Part shown: positions 7,620 to 15,915 of the stretch, one piece after another
Layout: every line of letters starts with the position of its first letter
Position numbering within the stretch: position 1 is the stretch's first letter
NCBI GenBank assembly: GCA_009924545.1
Contig: RFRL01000015.1
Location: 1 to 33,601 of the forward strand
Direction: 5' to 3'
Length of the DNA stretch: 33,601 nt
Source: Planctomycetia bacterium
GTDB lineage: Bacteria > Planctomycetota > Planctomycetia > Pirellulales > UBA1268
Program-made: the position numbers and the translations under genes
The notes under the pieces: generated by a model
Database searches by the model: none
Told to the model about the DNA's origin: nothing
The model's input: only the letters and a program-made list of their open reading frames with translations

Positions 7620-9276
7620 ATGACGGAGCCGCACGTCGAACGGAAAACCACCGCCTGCAACCGCGACTGTGCCGATGCCTCTGGGATCGTGGCCACGGTC
7701 GAGAACGGGCGGATCACCCGGCTCGCCGGCGACCCCGACCATCCCGTCACGCGCGGCTTCCTCTGCCAGCGCACGAGCCGGTTCCTCGAGCGCCAGTACG
7801 CCCCCGAGCGCCTCACCACGCCGCTGCGGCGTCGCGGCGACACCTTCGAGCCGGTGGGCTGGGAGGAGGCGCTCGACGAGATCGCCGCCCGGCTGCTGGA
7901 GATCCGCGCCACGAGCGGGCCGGCGGCGATCCTCCACTACCGTTGCGGCGGTTCGATGGGCCTCCTCAAGGAGGTGGTCGACCACTTCTTCGCCCGCCTG
8001 GGGCCCGTCACGGTCAAGTCGGGCGACGCCTGCACGGGGGCCGGCGACGCCGCCCAGCTCCGCGACTTCGGCGACGAGGAGAGCCACGACCTGGTCGACC
8101 TGCTCCACGCGCGCACGATCGTGCTGTGGGGCAAGAATCTCCACGTTTCGAACGTGCACATCCTCCCCGTCGTCCTCGAGGCCCGGAAGCGCGGGGCCCG
8201 GATCGTGGCGGTCGATCCGATCTGCCAGCGCACGGCACGCTTCGCCGACCTGTTCGTGCAGCCCCGCCCCGGCGGCGACATCCCGCTGGCACTGGGCGTG
8301 GCGCGCCACCTGTTCGACAGCGGGGCCGCCGACCCCCGGGCGGCCGACGACTGCGACGGCCTCCCCGTCTTCCGGGCGCTATCGCTCTCCCGACCGATCG
8401 ACGAGTGGGCGGTTGCTGGCCGACGTTCCCGCGGACGCGCTCCTGGCCCTGGCCGCGGCCTATGCCGTGAAGCCGGCGGTCCTCCTCGTCGGCTGGGGGC
8501 TGCAGCGGCGCCGGCACGGCAGCGCCACGGTCCGCGCCCTCGACGCCCTGGGGGCGATCTCGGGCAACATCGGCATCCCCGGCGGGGGCGTGTCGTACTC
8601 CTTCAAGCGGCGCGGGGCGTTCGACCTCTCCTTCACGCAGTCGGTCCTACGGGCACCACTGGCTGGCGGAATCGCGGCCCGTCGTATCGCCCCCCGCCGG
8701 GGTGCGCAGCGACCTCGACATCGTGCGCAGGCTGCCCCCCGCACCGGCCTGGCCGACGAGTTCTCGGCCGATGCCGCAGCCTGGAAGCGGCGCCTCCTCG
8801 CCCGGGTCGCCGCCCGGGGTGCGGGGCTCGAAGGGCTGCGCCAAGGTCCGGTGCGCAACCCGCTCGCGCCGTTCATCACCAACCCCGACCGGATCTTCGC
8901 CACCCCGACGGGGCGGGCCAACCTCGTCACCGACCTGCCGCTCGAGCCACCGGCGGGCGCGCCCCTGCGGCCGCTGCTCCTCATGGCGCTGGCCACCGAG
9001 CGGGCCCAGGAATCGCAGTGGCGCCCCGAGGACCAGGTGGGCCCGGCGACGGCGATCGTCCACCCCGCCGCCGCCCCCGGCTTCGCCGACGGCGATCTGG
9101 CGACGGTCGAGTCGGAGGTCTCGAGCCTCACCGTGTGCCTGTGTATCGCCGCGGGCGGTGGCGAGCGCGCTCAGGCCCGTCAGCCGGCCCGCCTCCGCGG
9201 GGAGGCGCCGGAACCCCCCAGCAGGCGTCGCAGCCGCGAGTGTGGCGCCGCCAACGCCTCCCCGCAGGCGAGGTAG
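7620..9276 (+). pseudogene. molybdopterin oxidoreductase (formate dehydrogenase-like), degraded
   Basis: The N-terminal 260 residues match a molybdopterin-dependent oxidoreductase: an iron-sulfur segment (CNRDCADASGI ... GFLC), GDPDHPVTRG, HYRCGGSMG and a WGKN segment. The third cluster cysteine is Ser (TCT, one base from TGT). Near 8409-8414 one extra G shifts the frame; removing it restores DEWALLADVPADALLALA. The next part (VGWGLQRRRHG, ISGNIGIPGGG) ends at about 8640, where roughly a hundred residues expected in the family are missing. YGHHWLAESRP resumes in a third frame, and a missing base in the C6 run at 8735-8740 moves it back to GLADEFSADAAAW. The usual C-terminus is absent: the frame ends over the tail of the opposite-strand glycosyltransferase. 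Start and spacing to cotH are normal. Confidence 0.75.
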
Positions 9277-10814
9277 TCGCGGGCCACGTCGGCCCACGTG
9301 CGCCGGCCCAACCGCGCGCACACGAGACGCTGCCGCGCGAGCACCTCGGCCGGATGGTCGAGGACGTGGAGGATCGACCTGACCATGCCGTCGACATCGG
9401 CGGGGACGAATGCCTCGGGGGCGGCAAGCTCGGCGTCGGTGAGGAGCTCCTCGACGACGGGGATCCGGCTGAAGGCCACCGGCGTCCCGACGCCGACCGC
9501 CTCCGCGAAGCCGAAGGGCATCGCCCCCTCGAAGAAGGTCGGGATGACGAGGGCCCGCGCGTGGCGCAGGAGCCGCGCATGGATCGGCTCGGGAAGGTTC
9601 GTCGCCTCGACGACGTCGAACACCAGCCCACGCCGCGCCAGTTCGGCGCCGAGCGCCGGATCGGAGGACAAGGCCCCGGTGACGACGAGCTTGACGTCGC
9701 GGCGGTGGCGCCGCAGCACGCACTCGTAGGCATCGATCGCGCCGGCGTAGTTCTTGTAGGGCCGGCACTTGCTCGACACGAGCAGATAGTCGACCCGCTC
9801 GAAGGGGAAATCACAAAAGAACCGGTGCGGCCCGCCCTGCACCGACGTGGCGAAATGGCGGCGCAGGTCGCGGGCCAGGTGTCGCCGCGACGTCGCCTCG
9901 TCCACATCGGCGGCGGGGGTGACGAGCGGGGCATGGGGCACGACGACGACCGGCCTTTCGCTACCGGCGAGTGCCGGCCGGACCTGGCGCCGGGCCACGT
10001 ACTCCGAGAAACAGACGACCGCCTCGGCCCGCTCCGCCAGGGCCGCGAGGCCGCGCTGGTGCGCCCGGATCGTGGCCGGCGGCACGCCCAGCAGCGGATA
10101 CTCGCGGTAGACGATGTCGGCGACGTTCACCACGAGCCGGCCCGGCAACCCGAGCGCCGCCTCCCAGCCGGGATCGGGCACGATCCACAGGATGTCGCCG
10201 GTCCGGCCATGGAGGTCGGCGGCGATGTCCTCGAACACCGGACGGACGCGCGGAAGGAGCGGTCGCAACACCTCGAGCATCCCCAGGCCCACTGTCGCCA
10301 TCACGGTCCGCCGCAGGCGCCCCGCGATCGCCAGGAGCAAACCGAGCGACGACGGGATCGTGGCCACCAACGGCCGCTGGCCGACGGCCCAGGTGAGCGG
10401 GTTGGTGCTGACGCCGTAGCCAGCCAGCCGCTCCTGCCACGCCTTCCGGCGCCGGCCGAACCAGGCGCGCAGTTCAAGTGCCCGGCGCCGATCGCGGCCG
10501 ACCGCCATGATGTGGAGCTTCGTCGACACCAGCGTCCGCGGACCATCGGCCGGCCCCTCGTCGGCGGCGAACAGCCGCTCCACGAGGTGCCGCGAACCCA
10601 CCGCGCACGGGATCACGATCGCCCCCACTTCGGGCACCTGGTCGAACCCGCTGATCAGCGCCCGTACCCAACGGATCAGCCCCTCCCCGTGGGCATCGGC
10701 CAGCGACGCATCGGACAATTCAAGCCAGATGCCCACCGCCCGCACGGAGGCCGACCCGCGGCGAACCGGGACCGACCCTCGGGCGCCGTCGTGCGAAGTC
10801 GTCGAGGCGAACAT
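9180..10814 (-). CDS. glycosyltransferase family 4-like protein
   Basis: A 544-residue protein whose C-terminal part has the GT-B fold glycosyltransferase group 1 pattern: SSKCRPYKNYAGAIDAY with KLVVTGAL, then IPTFFEGAMPFGFAEAVGVG with the donor-binding Glu residues, then PVVEELL. The N-terminal 250 residues are less typical and would hold the acceptor domain. The protein probably transfers a sugar from a nucleotide donor to a surface polysaccharide or glycan. The ATG at 10814 is 13 bases after the stop of the upstream glycosyltransferase, with no clear Shine-Dalgarno, so coupling is likely. The 707-residue ORF reaching to 11303 overlaps the upstream gene and is rejected. It overlaps the decayed end of the oxidoreductase on the other strand. 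Confidence 0.82.
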   Translation of the reverse strand: MFASTTSHDGARGSVPVRRGSASVRAVGIWLELSDASLADAHGEGLIRWVRALISGFDQVPEVGAIVIPCAVGSRHLVERLFAADEGPADGPRTLVSTKLHIMAVGRDRRRALELRAWFGRRRKAWQERLAGYGVSTNPLTWAVGQRPLVATIPSSLGLLLAIAGRLRRTVMATVGLGMLEVLRPLLPRVRPVFEDIAADLHGRTGDILWIVPDPGWEAALGLPGRLVVNVADIVYREYPLLGVPPATIRAHQRGLAALAERAEAVVCFSEYVARRQVRPALAGSERPVVVVPHAPLVTPAADVDEATSRRHLARDLRRHFATSVQGGPHRFFCDFPFERVDYLLVSSKCRPYKNYAGAIDAYECVLRRHRRDVKLVVTGALSSDPALGAELARRGLVFDVVEATNLPEPIHARLLRHARALVIPTFFEGAMPFGFAEAVGVGTPVAFSRIPVVEELLTDAELAAPEAFVPADVDGMVRSILHVLDHPAEVLARQRLVCARLGRRTWADVARDYLACGEALAAPHSRLRRLLGGSGASPRRRAG

Positions 10815-10827
10815 GGCTGCCACGCGG

Positions 10828-12162
10828 TCAGAGGTAGGGCAGGGCCCGCCGCGGGGCCCGGATCGCGTCGTCGATCGCCGCCACCAGCGCCTCGTCCGCG
10901 CCGCGCCACCCGCGGCGCCGGATGTTCGCCACGACGGCGGGGTCGGCGTGCGCCGCCAGCGGCAATCGCTCCCCGTCGAGCAGGGCGTGGGCGGTCGCCA
11001 GCGGATCGCAGCCGTCGAAAAACCGCATTCCCAACCCGAACTCCGTGTCGATCTCGCGCATCTGCGGATAGTCGCTGGAGATCGAGCGGCGGCCGAGGAT
11101 CGCCGCCTCGACCACGCTGTAGGTGCCGTTGTCGGCGAGGACGTTGTGGAGGAGGAAGCGGGCATCGCGGACGATCCCGACATACTCCGCGTCGGGCACC
11201 GCACCGCGGAAGTGCACGCGCCGGCGCCACGCGCCGAGAGTGGTGCGCACCGCATCCCGGACCGAGCGCACGTAGGGCTCGTCCCACACCGCGCGGCGGT
11301 CACCGATCCGCTCGGCGGGCAGGTCGGGATCGAACAGATCGGTCCACAGTCCGGTCACCACGACGTCGAGCGCGCCGCCGAGGGTGTCGAGATACAGCCG
11401 CAGCGCCCGCAGCGTCCGCAGGTGGTTCTTGTGCTGCGAGGAGTTGGTCACCCAGACGAAATACGGTGCCGCCCGGTCGGCGGTTACCGACTCGGCAGCA
11501 CCGCCCGCCGACGCGTGCCCACCGGCCAGAGCGAGGAAGTGATCGATGTCGATCGTGGTCGGGATCCGGACCACGTGGCCGAGGGCGCCGGCGTAGCTCA
11601 CCACGTCGCGGGCCGTCGCGGCGCTGGTGGCCGCGACCACGTCGGCAGTGCGCACGTTGCGGAGGAAATCCCACACCGGCCCGTCCGGATTGCCATACAT
11701 GGCAGCATCGAAAATGCCCGGGGCGTAGCGCTGCAGGTGGTCGGTGACGAGCACGCCGTAGGGGCGCAGGGGAACGAGCGGGTGCACGAGTCGATCCGAA
11801 ACGAAGAACCAGAAATCGCAATCGCAGAAAAACGCCCCGGCGTCGGCCGGCAACTGGTAGGTCGAGGAAATGAACGCGCCGACCTCGAGCCCCGCCGCCG
11901 TGGCGCAGCACGCCGCCGCATCGCGATCGAGGCAGCGCCACCGGAACGGGCGGACCTCCACGAGGGGGCACTCCGCGCGCAGGGCGGCGAGCTCATCCTC
12001 GATGGCGGGGAGATGGTCGGCCGGGACACCGAACACGACCCGCGCCACGCTCCGTGACGCGAACGACCGGACGACGTTGAGCACGAGGCGCAAGGTGCCG
12101 CCGAAGTAGGCGACCGGCAGCAGCACCGCGATCCGCGGTTCGGACCGACCGGGCGCGATCAT
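10828..12162 (-). CDS. glycosyltransferase family 4-like protein
   Basis: A 444-residue protein beginning PRIAVLLPVAYFGGTLRL, a usual first strand-loop of GT-B glycosyltransferases. It contains a YFVWVTNSSQHKNH segment, the linker and phosphate-binding start of the second domain. It also has LLHNVLADNGTYSVVEAAIL, the acidic donor-sugar motif region. It forms a two-gene minus-strand unit with the next glycosyltransferase, so both likely act on the same glycan. The ATG at 12162 lacks a clear Shine-Dalgarno, but a plausible promoter sits about 40-70 bases upstream. Substrate is unknown. Confidence 0.82.
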   Translation of the reverse strand: MIAPGRSEPRIAVLLPVAYFGGTLRLVLNVVRSFASRSVARVVFGVPADHLPAIEDELAALRAECPLVEVRPFRWRCLDRDAAACCATAAGLEVGAFISSTYQLPADAGAFFCDCDFWFFVSDRLVHPLVPLRPYGVLVTDHLQRYAPGIFDAAMYGNPDGPVWDFLRNVRTADVVAATSAATARDVVSYAGALGHVVRIPTTIDIDHFLALAGGHASAGGAAESVTADRAAPYFVWVTNSSQHKNHLRTLRALRLYLDTLGGALDVVVTGLWTDLFDPDLPAERIGDRRAVWDEPYVRSVRDAVRTTLGAWRRRVHFRGAVPDAEYVGIVRDARFLLHNVLADNGTYSVVEAAILGRRSISSDYPQMREIDTEFGLGMRFFDGCDPLATAHALLDGERLPLAAHADPAVVANIRRRGWRGADEALVAAIDDAIRAPRRALPYL

Positions 12163-12547
12163 GGGGGGCCCGCGGAGGAGTGACGATCTCGACGCGCGGC
12201 TTATCCCGTACCGCCGCGGCGCGAGTCAACGTCAGTTGCCATCGGGGCCAGGTTCTCCACGCCGGTCGGCGGTATCCGGCACGTCGATCGGCCGGAAAAA
12301 CAGGGTTATCCTCCCGCATGGAGACGGCGCGTCGAACCCTGGGGGCCACGGGGTAACGCCGCGCCGCGCGACGCGATTCCATCGGAATTCGCTTCGCGTG
12401 CGCTCCCATCCGCCGGCCCGGGCAGAGGTGCCCTACCGCAAACCGGGCACCGCCTGGTGTCACGGGCGCGGCCGCACGCTTTCCAGGCGCTCGACCAACC
12501 GGGTAGCCTTACCACCCCCCCACGGGTTCCCGGAGCCACGAACCATC
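12163..12547. other. 385-base divergent intergenic region
   Basis: This lies between the glycosyltransferase pair and the sulfatase. Apart from the minus-strand promoter candidate I see no gene, no strong hairpin and no clear plus-strand promoter. The ORF-track frame extending the sulfatase upstream through this region is Arg/Pro-rich and not coding-like. Confidence 0.5.
12200..12229 (-). promoter_or_regulatory. possible promoter of the glycosyltransferase pair
   Basis: On the minus strand TTGACT is followed after 18 bases by GATAAG, and the glycosyltransferase ATG lies about 38 bases further on. The -10 matches the consensus at four of six positions. This is a resemblance only. Confidence 0.35.
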
Positions 12548-14950
12548 ATGACCGTCGCCTGCCGTGCCTTGCTGATCGTGTGTGTCGCGTGTCTGGTCAC
12601 GGTGCCACCGGTGGGGCGACACGCCGCCGCGCAGCCGCCGGCGGCAGCAGCGGACGGCACGGTGCTGCCGCGTCCCGCACCGGCTTTCCAGGGCAGGATC
12701 GGTCGGACGGTCGCCGAGTCCACCCCCGACTTCCCGCGCGAGCTCGCCGCCCCGCGGAACGCTCCCAACGTGCTCCTCATCATGACCGACGACGTCGGTT
12801 TCGGGGCCTCGTCGACCTTCGGTGGACCGATCCCCACGCCGGCCTTCGATGCCCTCGCCAAGCGCGGGCTGCGCTACAACCGCTTCCACACCACCGCCCT
12901 CTGCTCCCCCACGCGGGCGGCGCTGATCACCGGCCGCAACCACCACACCTGCGGGACCGGTGCCATCACCGAGATGGGGACCGGCTACCCCGGCTACAAC
13001 ACGCTGATGTCGAAGGCCTGCGGCACGGTCGGTGAGATCCTCAAGCAGAACGGGTGGAACACCGCCTGGTTCGGCAAGAACCACAACGTGCCCGACTGGC
13101 ACTCCAGCCAGGCCGGTCCCTTCGACCTGTGGCCCACCGGGCTCGGCTTCGAGCACTTCTACGGCTTCCTCGGCGGCGACACCGACCAGTGGCATCCGGC
13201 GATCTTCGACGGCACGAAGCCGGTCGAGGCCCCCCACGATGACCCCGACTACCACCTCGACGCCGATCTCGCCGACAAGGCGGTGGCCTGGATCCGCGAG
13301 CAACACGCCCTCGCGCCCGACAAGCCGTTCTTCGCCTACTACACCCCCGGTTTGTGCCACGCGCCGCACCACGCCCCCCGGGAGTGGATCGCGAAGTTCA
13401 AGGGCCGGTTCGACCAGGGCTGGGACAAGGTGCGCGAGGAGACCCTCGCCCGGCAGATCGCCCTGGGGATCGTGCCCGCCGGCACGAAGCTCACCGCCCG
13501 CCCGGCGGAGATCCCCGCCTGGGACTCGCTCACGGCCAACCAGCGCCGCCTCTACGCCCGGATGATGGAGAGCTACGCGGCCTGTCTCGCCTACTGCGAC
13601 TCCAACATCCAGCGCGTCATCGACGCCGTCGCCGACACCGGCGAGCTCGACAACACGCTCATCATGTACATCCAGGGCGACAACGGCGCCAGTGCCGAAG
13701 GCACGCTCCAGGGTGTGCTCAACGAGGTGGGGGTGGCCGCCAACGGCGTGACGGAGACGGAGGAGTATCTGCTCTCGATGATGGACGAGATCGGTGGCCC
13801 CCTGACCTACAACCACTACCCCGTCGGCTGGGCCCATGCGATGTGCGCGCCGTTCCAGTGGACGAAGCAGGTGGCCTCGCACCTGGGGGGCACGCGCAAC
13901 GGCCTCGTCGTCTCCTGGCCGGCACGGATGGGGGAGGCCGGGGGGATCCGGTCGCAGTTCTGCCATGTCATCGACATCGCCCCCACGATCCTCGAGGTCG
14001 CGGGGGTCACCGAACCGAAGATCATCAACGGCGTGGCCCAGACCCCGATCGAGGGCACGAGCCTGGTCTATTCCTTCGCCGACGCCGGCGCGCCGGAGCG
14101 GCACACCACGCAGTACTTCGAGCTGCTGGCCAACCGCGGCATCTACCACGACGGTTGGCTGGCCAACACCAAGCCGAAGAAACTCCCCTGGGCCCCCCCT
14201 GGCGTCGTCACCCGGCCGGAGGAGTTCGAGTGGGAGCTGTACCACATCGCCGTCGACCACTCCCAGGCGGAGAACCTCGCGGCCACGCACCCCGAAAAGC
14301 TCGCCGACCTCCGCGCCCGGTTCGACGCCGAAGCCCGGAAGTACAACGTCTACCCGCTCGATTCCACGTTCGCGGAGCGGGCGGACGTGCGCATCCGTCC
14401 GAGCCTGACCCGGGGTCGCGACACCTTCACCTACCATCCCGGTACGTTCCGGGTTCCGGAGGGGAGCGCCCCCGATCTCAAGAACCGCTCCTACAGCGTC
14501 AGCGCGGAGGTGGAGATCCCGGCGCAGGGCGCCGAAGGCGTGCTCGTCACGCAGGGGGGCCGGTTCGGCGGATGGGGGCTGCTGGTGATCGACGGGAAGC
14601 CGGAGTTCGTCCACGCCTACTCCAACCAGAAGCAGCACAAGTACCGCGTGGCAGCGGCGGAGAAGCTGGCTCCGGGCAAACACACCATCACCTTCGACTT
14701 CGCCTACGAGGGCCCCGGAATGGGCAAGGCAGGCACGGGCACGCTCTCGGTCGATGGTCGGCCGGTGGCGAAGGGGCGGATCGAGAAGACGATCCCGCTG
14801 CGGATCTCGCTCGACGAGACGTTCGACGTGGGGCGCGACACGGGCACGCCGGTCGTCGAGGACTATGTCGCGCGGATGCCGTTCGCCTTCACCGGCCGGC
14901 TCGGCAAGGTGGTGATCACGCCCCAAGCGGCCGCCACCGCCGCGCCGTGA
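12548..14950 (+). CDS. arylsulfatase, secreted
   Basis: An 800-residue sulfatase of the alkaline-phosphatase superfamily, hydrolysing sulfate esters on sugars or aromatic compounds. An N-terminal signal peptide (ALLIVCVACLVTV, cleavage near HAAAQ) directs it out of the cytoplasm. The metal-binding NVLLIMTDDVGFG stretch is at about residue 75. The formylglycine motif CSPTRAALITGR starts at Cys119, which must be oxidised by a maturation enzyme not seen here. A GDNGAS segment supplies further metal ligands. The last 190 residues form an extra beta-rich domain (TFTYHPGTFRVPEG onward). The ATG was chosen because the signal peptide begins there; no strong Shine-Dalgarno is present. The frame is intact. 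Multiple sulfatases are characteristic of Planctomycetota. Confidence 0.92.
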   Translation: MTVACRALLIVCVACLVTVPPVGRHAAAQPPAAAADGTVLPRPAPAFQGRIGRTVAESTPDFPRELAAPRNAPNVLLIMTDDVGFGASSTFGGPIPTPAFDALAKRGLRYNRFHTTALCSPTRAALITGRNHHTCGTGAITEMGTGYPGYNTLMSKACGTVGEILKQNGWNTAWFGKNHNVPDWHSSQAGPFDLWPTGLGFEHFYGFLGGDTDQWHPAIFDGTKPVEAPHDDPDYHLDADLADKAVAWIREQHALAPDKPFFAYYTPGLCHAPHHAPREWIAKFKGRFDQGWDKVREETLARQIALGIVPAGTKLTARPAEIPAWDSLTANQRRLYARMMESYAACLAYCDSNIQRVIDAVADTGELDNTLIMYIQGDNGASAEGTLQGVLNEVGVAANGVTETEEYLLSMMDEIGGPLTYNHYPVGWAHAMCAPFQWTKQVASHLGGTRNGLVVSWPARMGEAGGIRSQFCHVIDIAPTILEVAGVTEPKIINGVAQTPIEGTSLVYSFADAGAPERHTTQYFELLANRGIYHDGWLANTKPKKLPWAPPGVVTRPEEFEWELYHIAVDHSQAENLAATHPEKLADLRARFDAEARKYNVYPLDSTFAERADVRIRPSLTRGRDTFTYHPGTFRVPEGSAPDLKNRSYSVSAEVEIPAQGAEGVLVTQGGRFGGWGLLVIDGKPEFVHAYSNQKQHKYRVAAAEKLAPGKHTITFDFAYEGPGMGKAGTGTLSVDGRPVAKGRIEKTIPLRISLDETFDVGRDTGTPVVEDYVARMPFAFTGRLGKVVITPQAAATAAP

Positions 14951-15030
14951 GGTGACGGTCCGGGGCATCCGGGGGCGGCCAGCTCCCCATGCTCCCGGCC
15001 GCGGCACGACCGCCAGCGACACCGGCACTG

Positions 15031-15176
15031 TCACCGCCGCGCCGGGTCGATCCGCCAGAAGATCACGAAATCCGCCCCCGCAGAGACGGCGAAGCGGCCG
15101 CAGGGGGCGACCGCCTCCCGGAACAGATCGCCCGCCAGGCGATGTGCTCGATGGGGCCGTCCTGCCGCTCACTCAC
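15031..15176 (-). pseudogene. possible small protein overlapping the HD gene stop, one-base frameshift
   Basis: A GTG at 15176 overlaps the stop of the HD-like gene (GTGA). It opens SERQDGPIEHIAWRA, then after one missing base continues in the neighbouring frame as DLFREAVAPCGRFAVSAG and FVIFWRIDPARR to a TGA at 15031. With the base restored it would be about 48 residues. The composition looks protein-like and the overlap is typical of coupled genes. I do not recognise a family and both halves are short, so this may be chance. Confidence 0.3.
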
Positions 15177-15857
15177 CCGCCGGCATCGAGCCCACGGAGC
15201 AGCGTGATCGCCTCCTCGAGGGTCGGGCTCACGCCGCCGCGCACCCGGCCGCGGCGGTCGGCCGTGGCGAGGAGCTCGACCTCGGCGAAGTCGGGATGGG
15301 CCTCGAGCCGGGCCCGGGCACGCTGCCCGAGGGTGCCCGCGGCGTGGGCCCGCGCCGCCGGGAGCGACTCCACGAGCCACGCCGTCCGCTCCGTCACCAG
15401 GCCCGCGAGGGCCAAAAGCGCCGCCGCCACCGGAGCCCCACGGTCGATCGCCCGGCCCACGTCGAACACCAGGGCCGCCGTCAGCAGCTCCTCGTCGTAG
15501 GGGCGCTCGGCCCGCACCAGCTCGAACACCTGCAGCGTGTGCTCGAGCGCATCCCCCTCCGGATGCCGCGCCGGATCCTGCTTCACCGTCGCCAGCATCC
15601 GCACCAGGGCCGCGATGTCGTCGAAGCGGTCGCCGGCCACCGGGGGCGGATCGCTCGCCGCCCCGGCCAGCTCCGGCGCGACGGATTTCTCCATGGTCGG
15701 GGAGGCGCTCCTCCGGCACCCACCCGCGGGCCACACGCCGCGCGGCACGGAGCCGGGCCCGGTGCGAATCGCCGCCACCCGCCACGAAGCGGGCCGCCTC
15801 GGCGGCGATCTTGCGGCGGAGTTTGTCGGGCGGTGGTCCGCCGGGAGAGTCGCTCAT
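15173..15857 (-). pseudogene. HD-domain-like protein with one-base frameshift and altered HD motif
   Basis: Two frames together give one protein. MSDSPGGPPPDKLRRKIAAE to LPDHGEIR comes from the ATG at 15857 (GAGG five bases upstream). After one extra base near 15680 it continues APELAGAASDPPPVAGDRF. The second part resembles HD-fold phosphohydrolases: DALEHTLQVFELVRAE, then ALVFDVGRAID, then TERTAWLVESL and a final LLATADRRGR segment. The position usually occupied by the HD pair reads FD, so even a repaired protein would lack one metal ligand. Length after repair is about 227 residues. The track ORF starting at 15778 begins in the wrong frame. Confidence 0.55.
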
Positions 15858-15915
15858 CGATGCCTCGCTGCGCTCGGCAGGCGGGGGGGGCGGGTGCCGC
15901 CCCCGTGATCCCGCG

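Noticed and set aside
5789-8470. 893-codon plus-strand ORF
   Set aside because: Overlaps the CotH-like and oxidoreductase genes in another frame and is low-complexity Arg/Pro/Ala sequence.
7620-11747. 1375-codon plus-strand ORF
   Set aside because: Only the first 260 codons are oxidoreductase. After the frameshift the rest is an antisense shadow of the two glycosyltransferases.
14951-15030. GGGGCAT/ATGCTCC-type imperfect hairpin after the sulfatase
   Set aside because: Stem has several mismatches and no U tract; not separable from background in such GC-rich sequence.
12509-15172. 887-codon minus-strand ORF
   Set aside because: Antisense shadow of the sulfatase; no domain visible.
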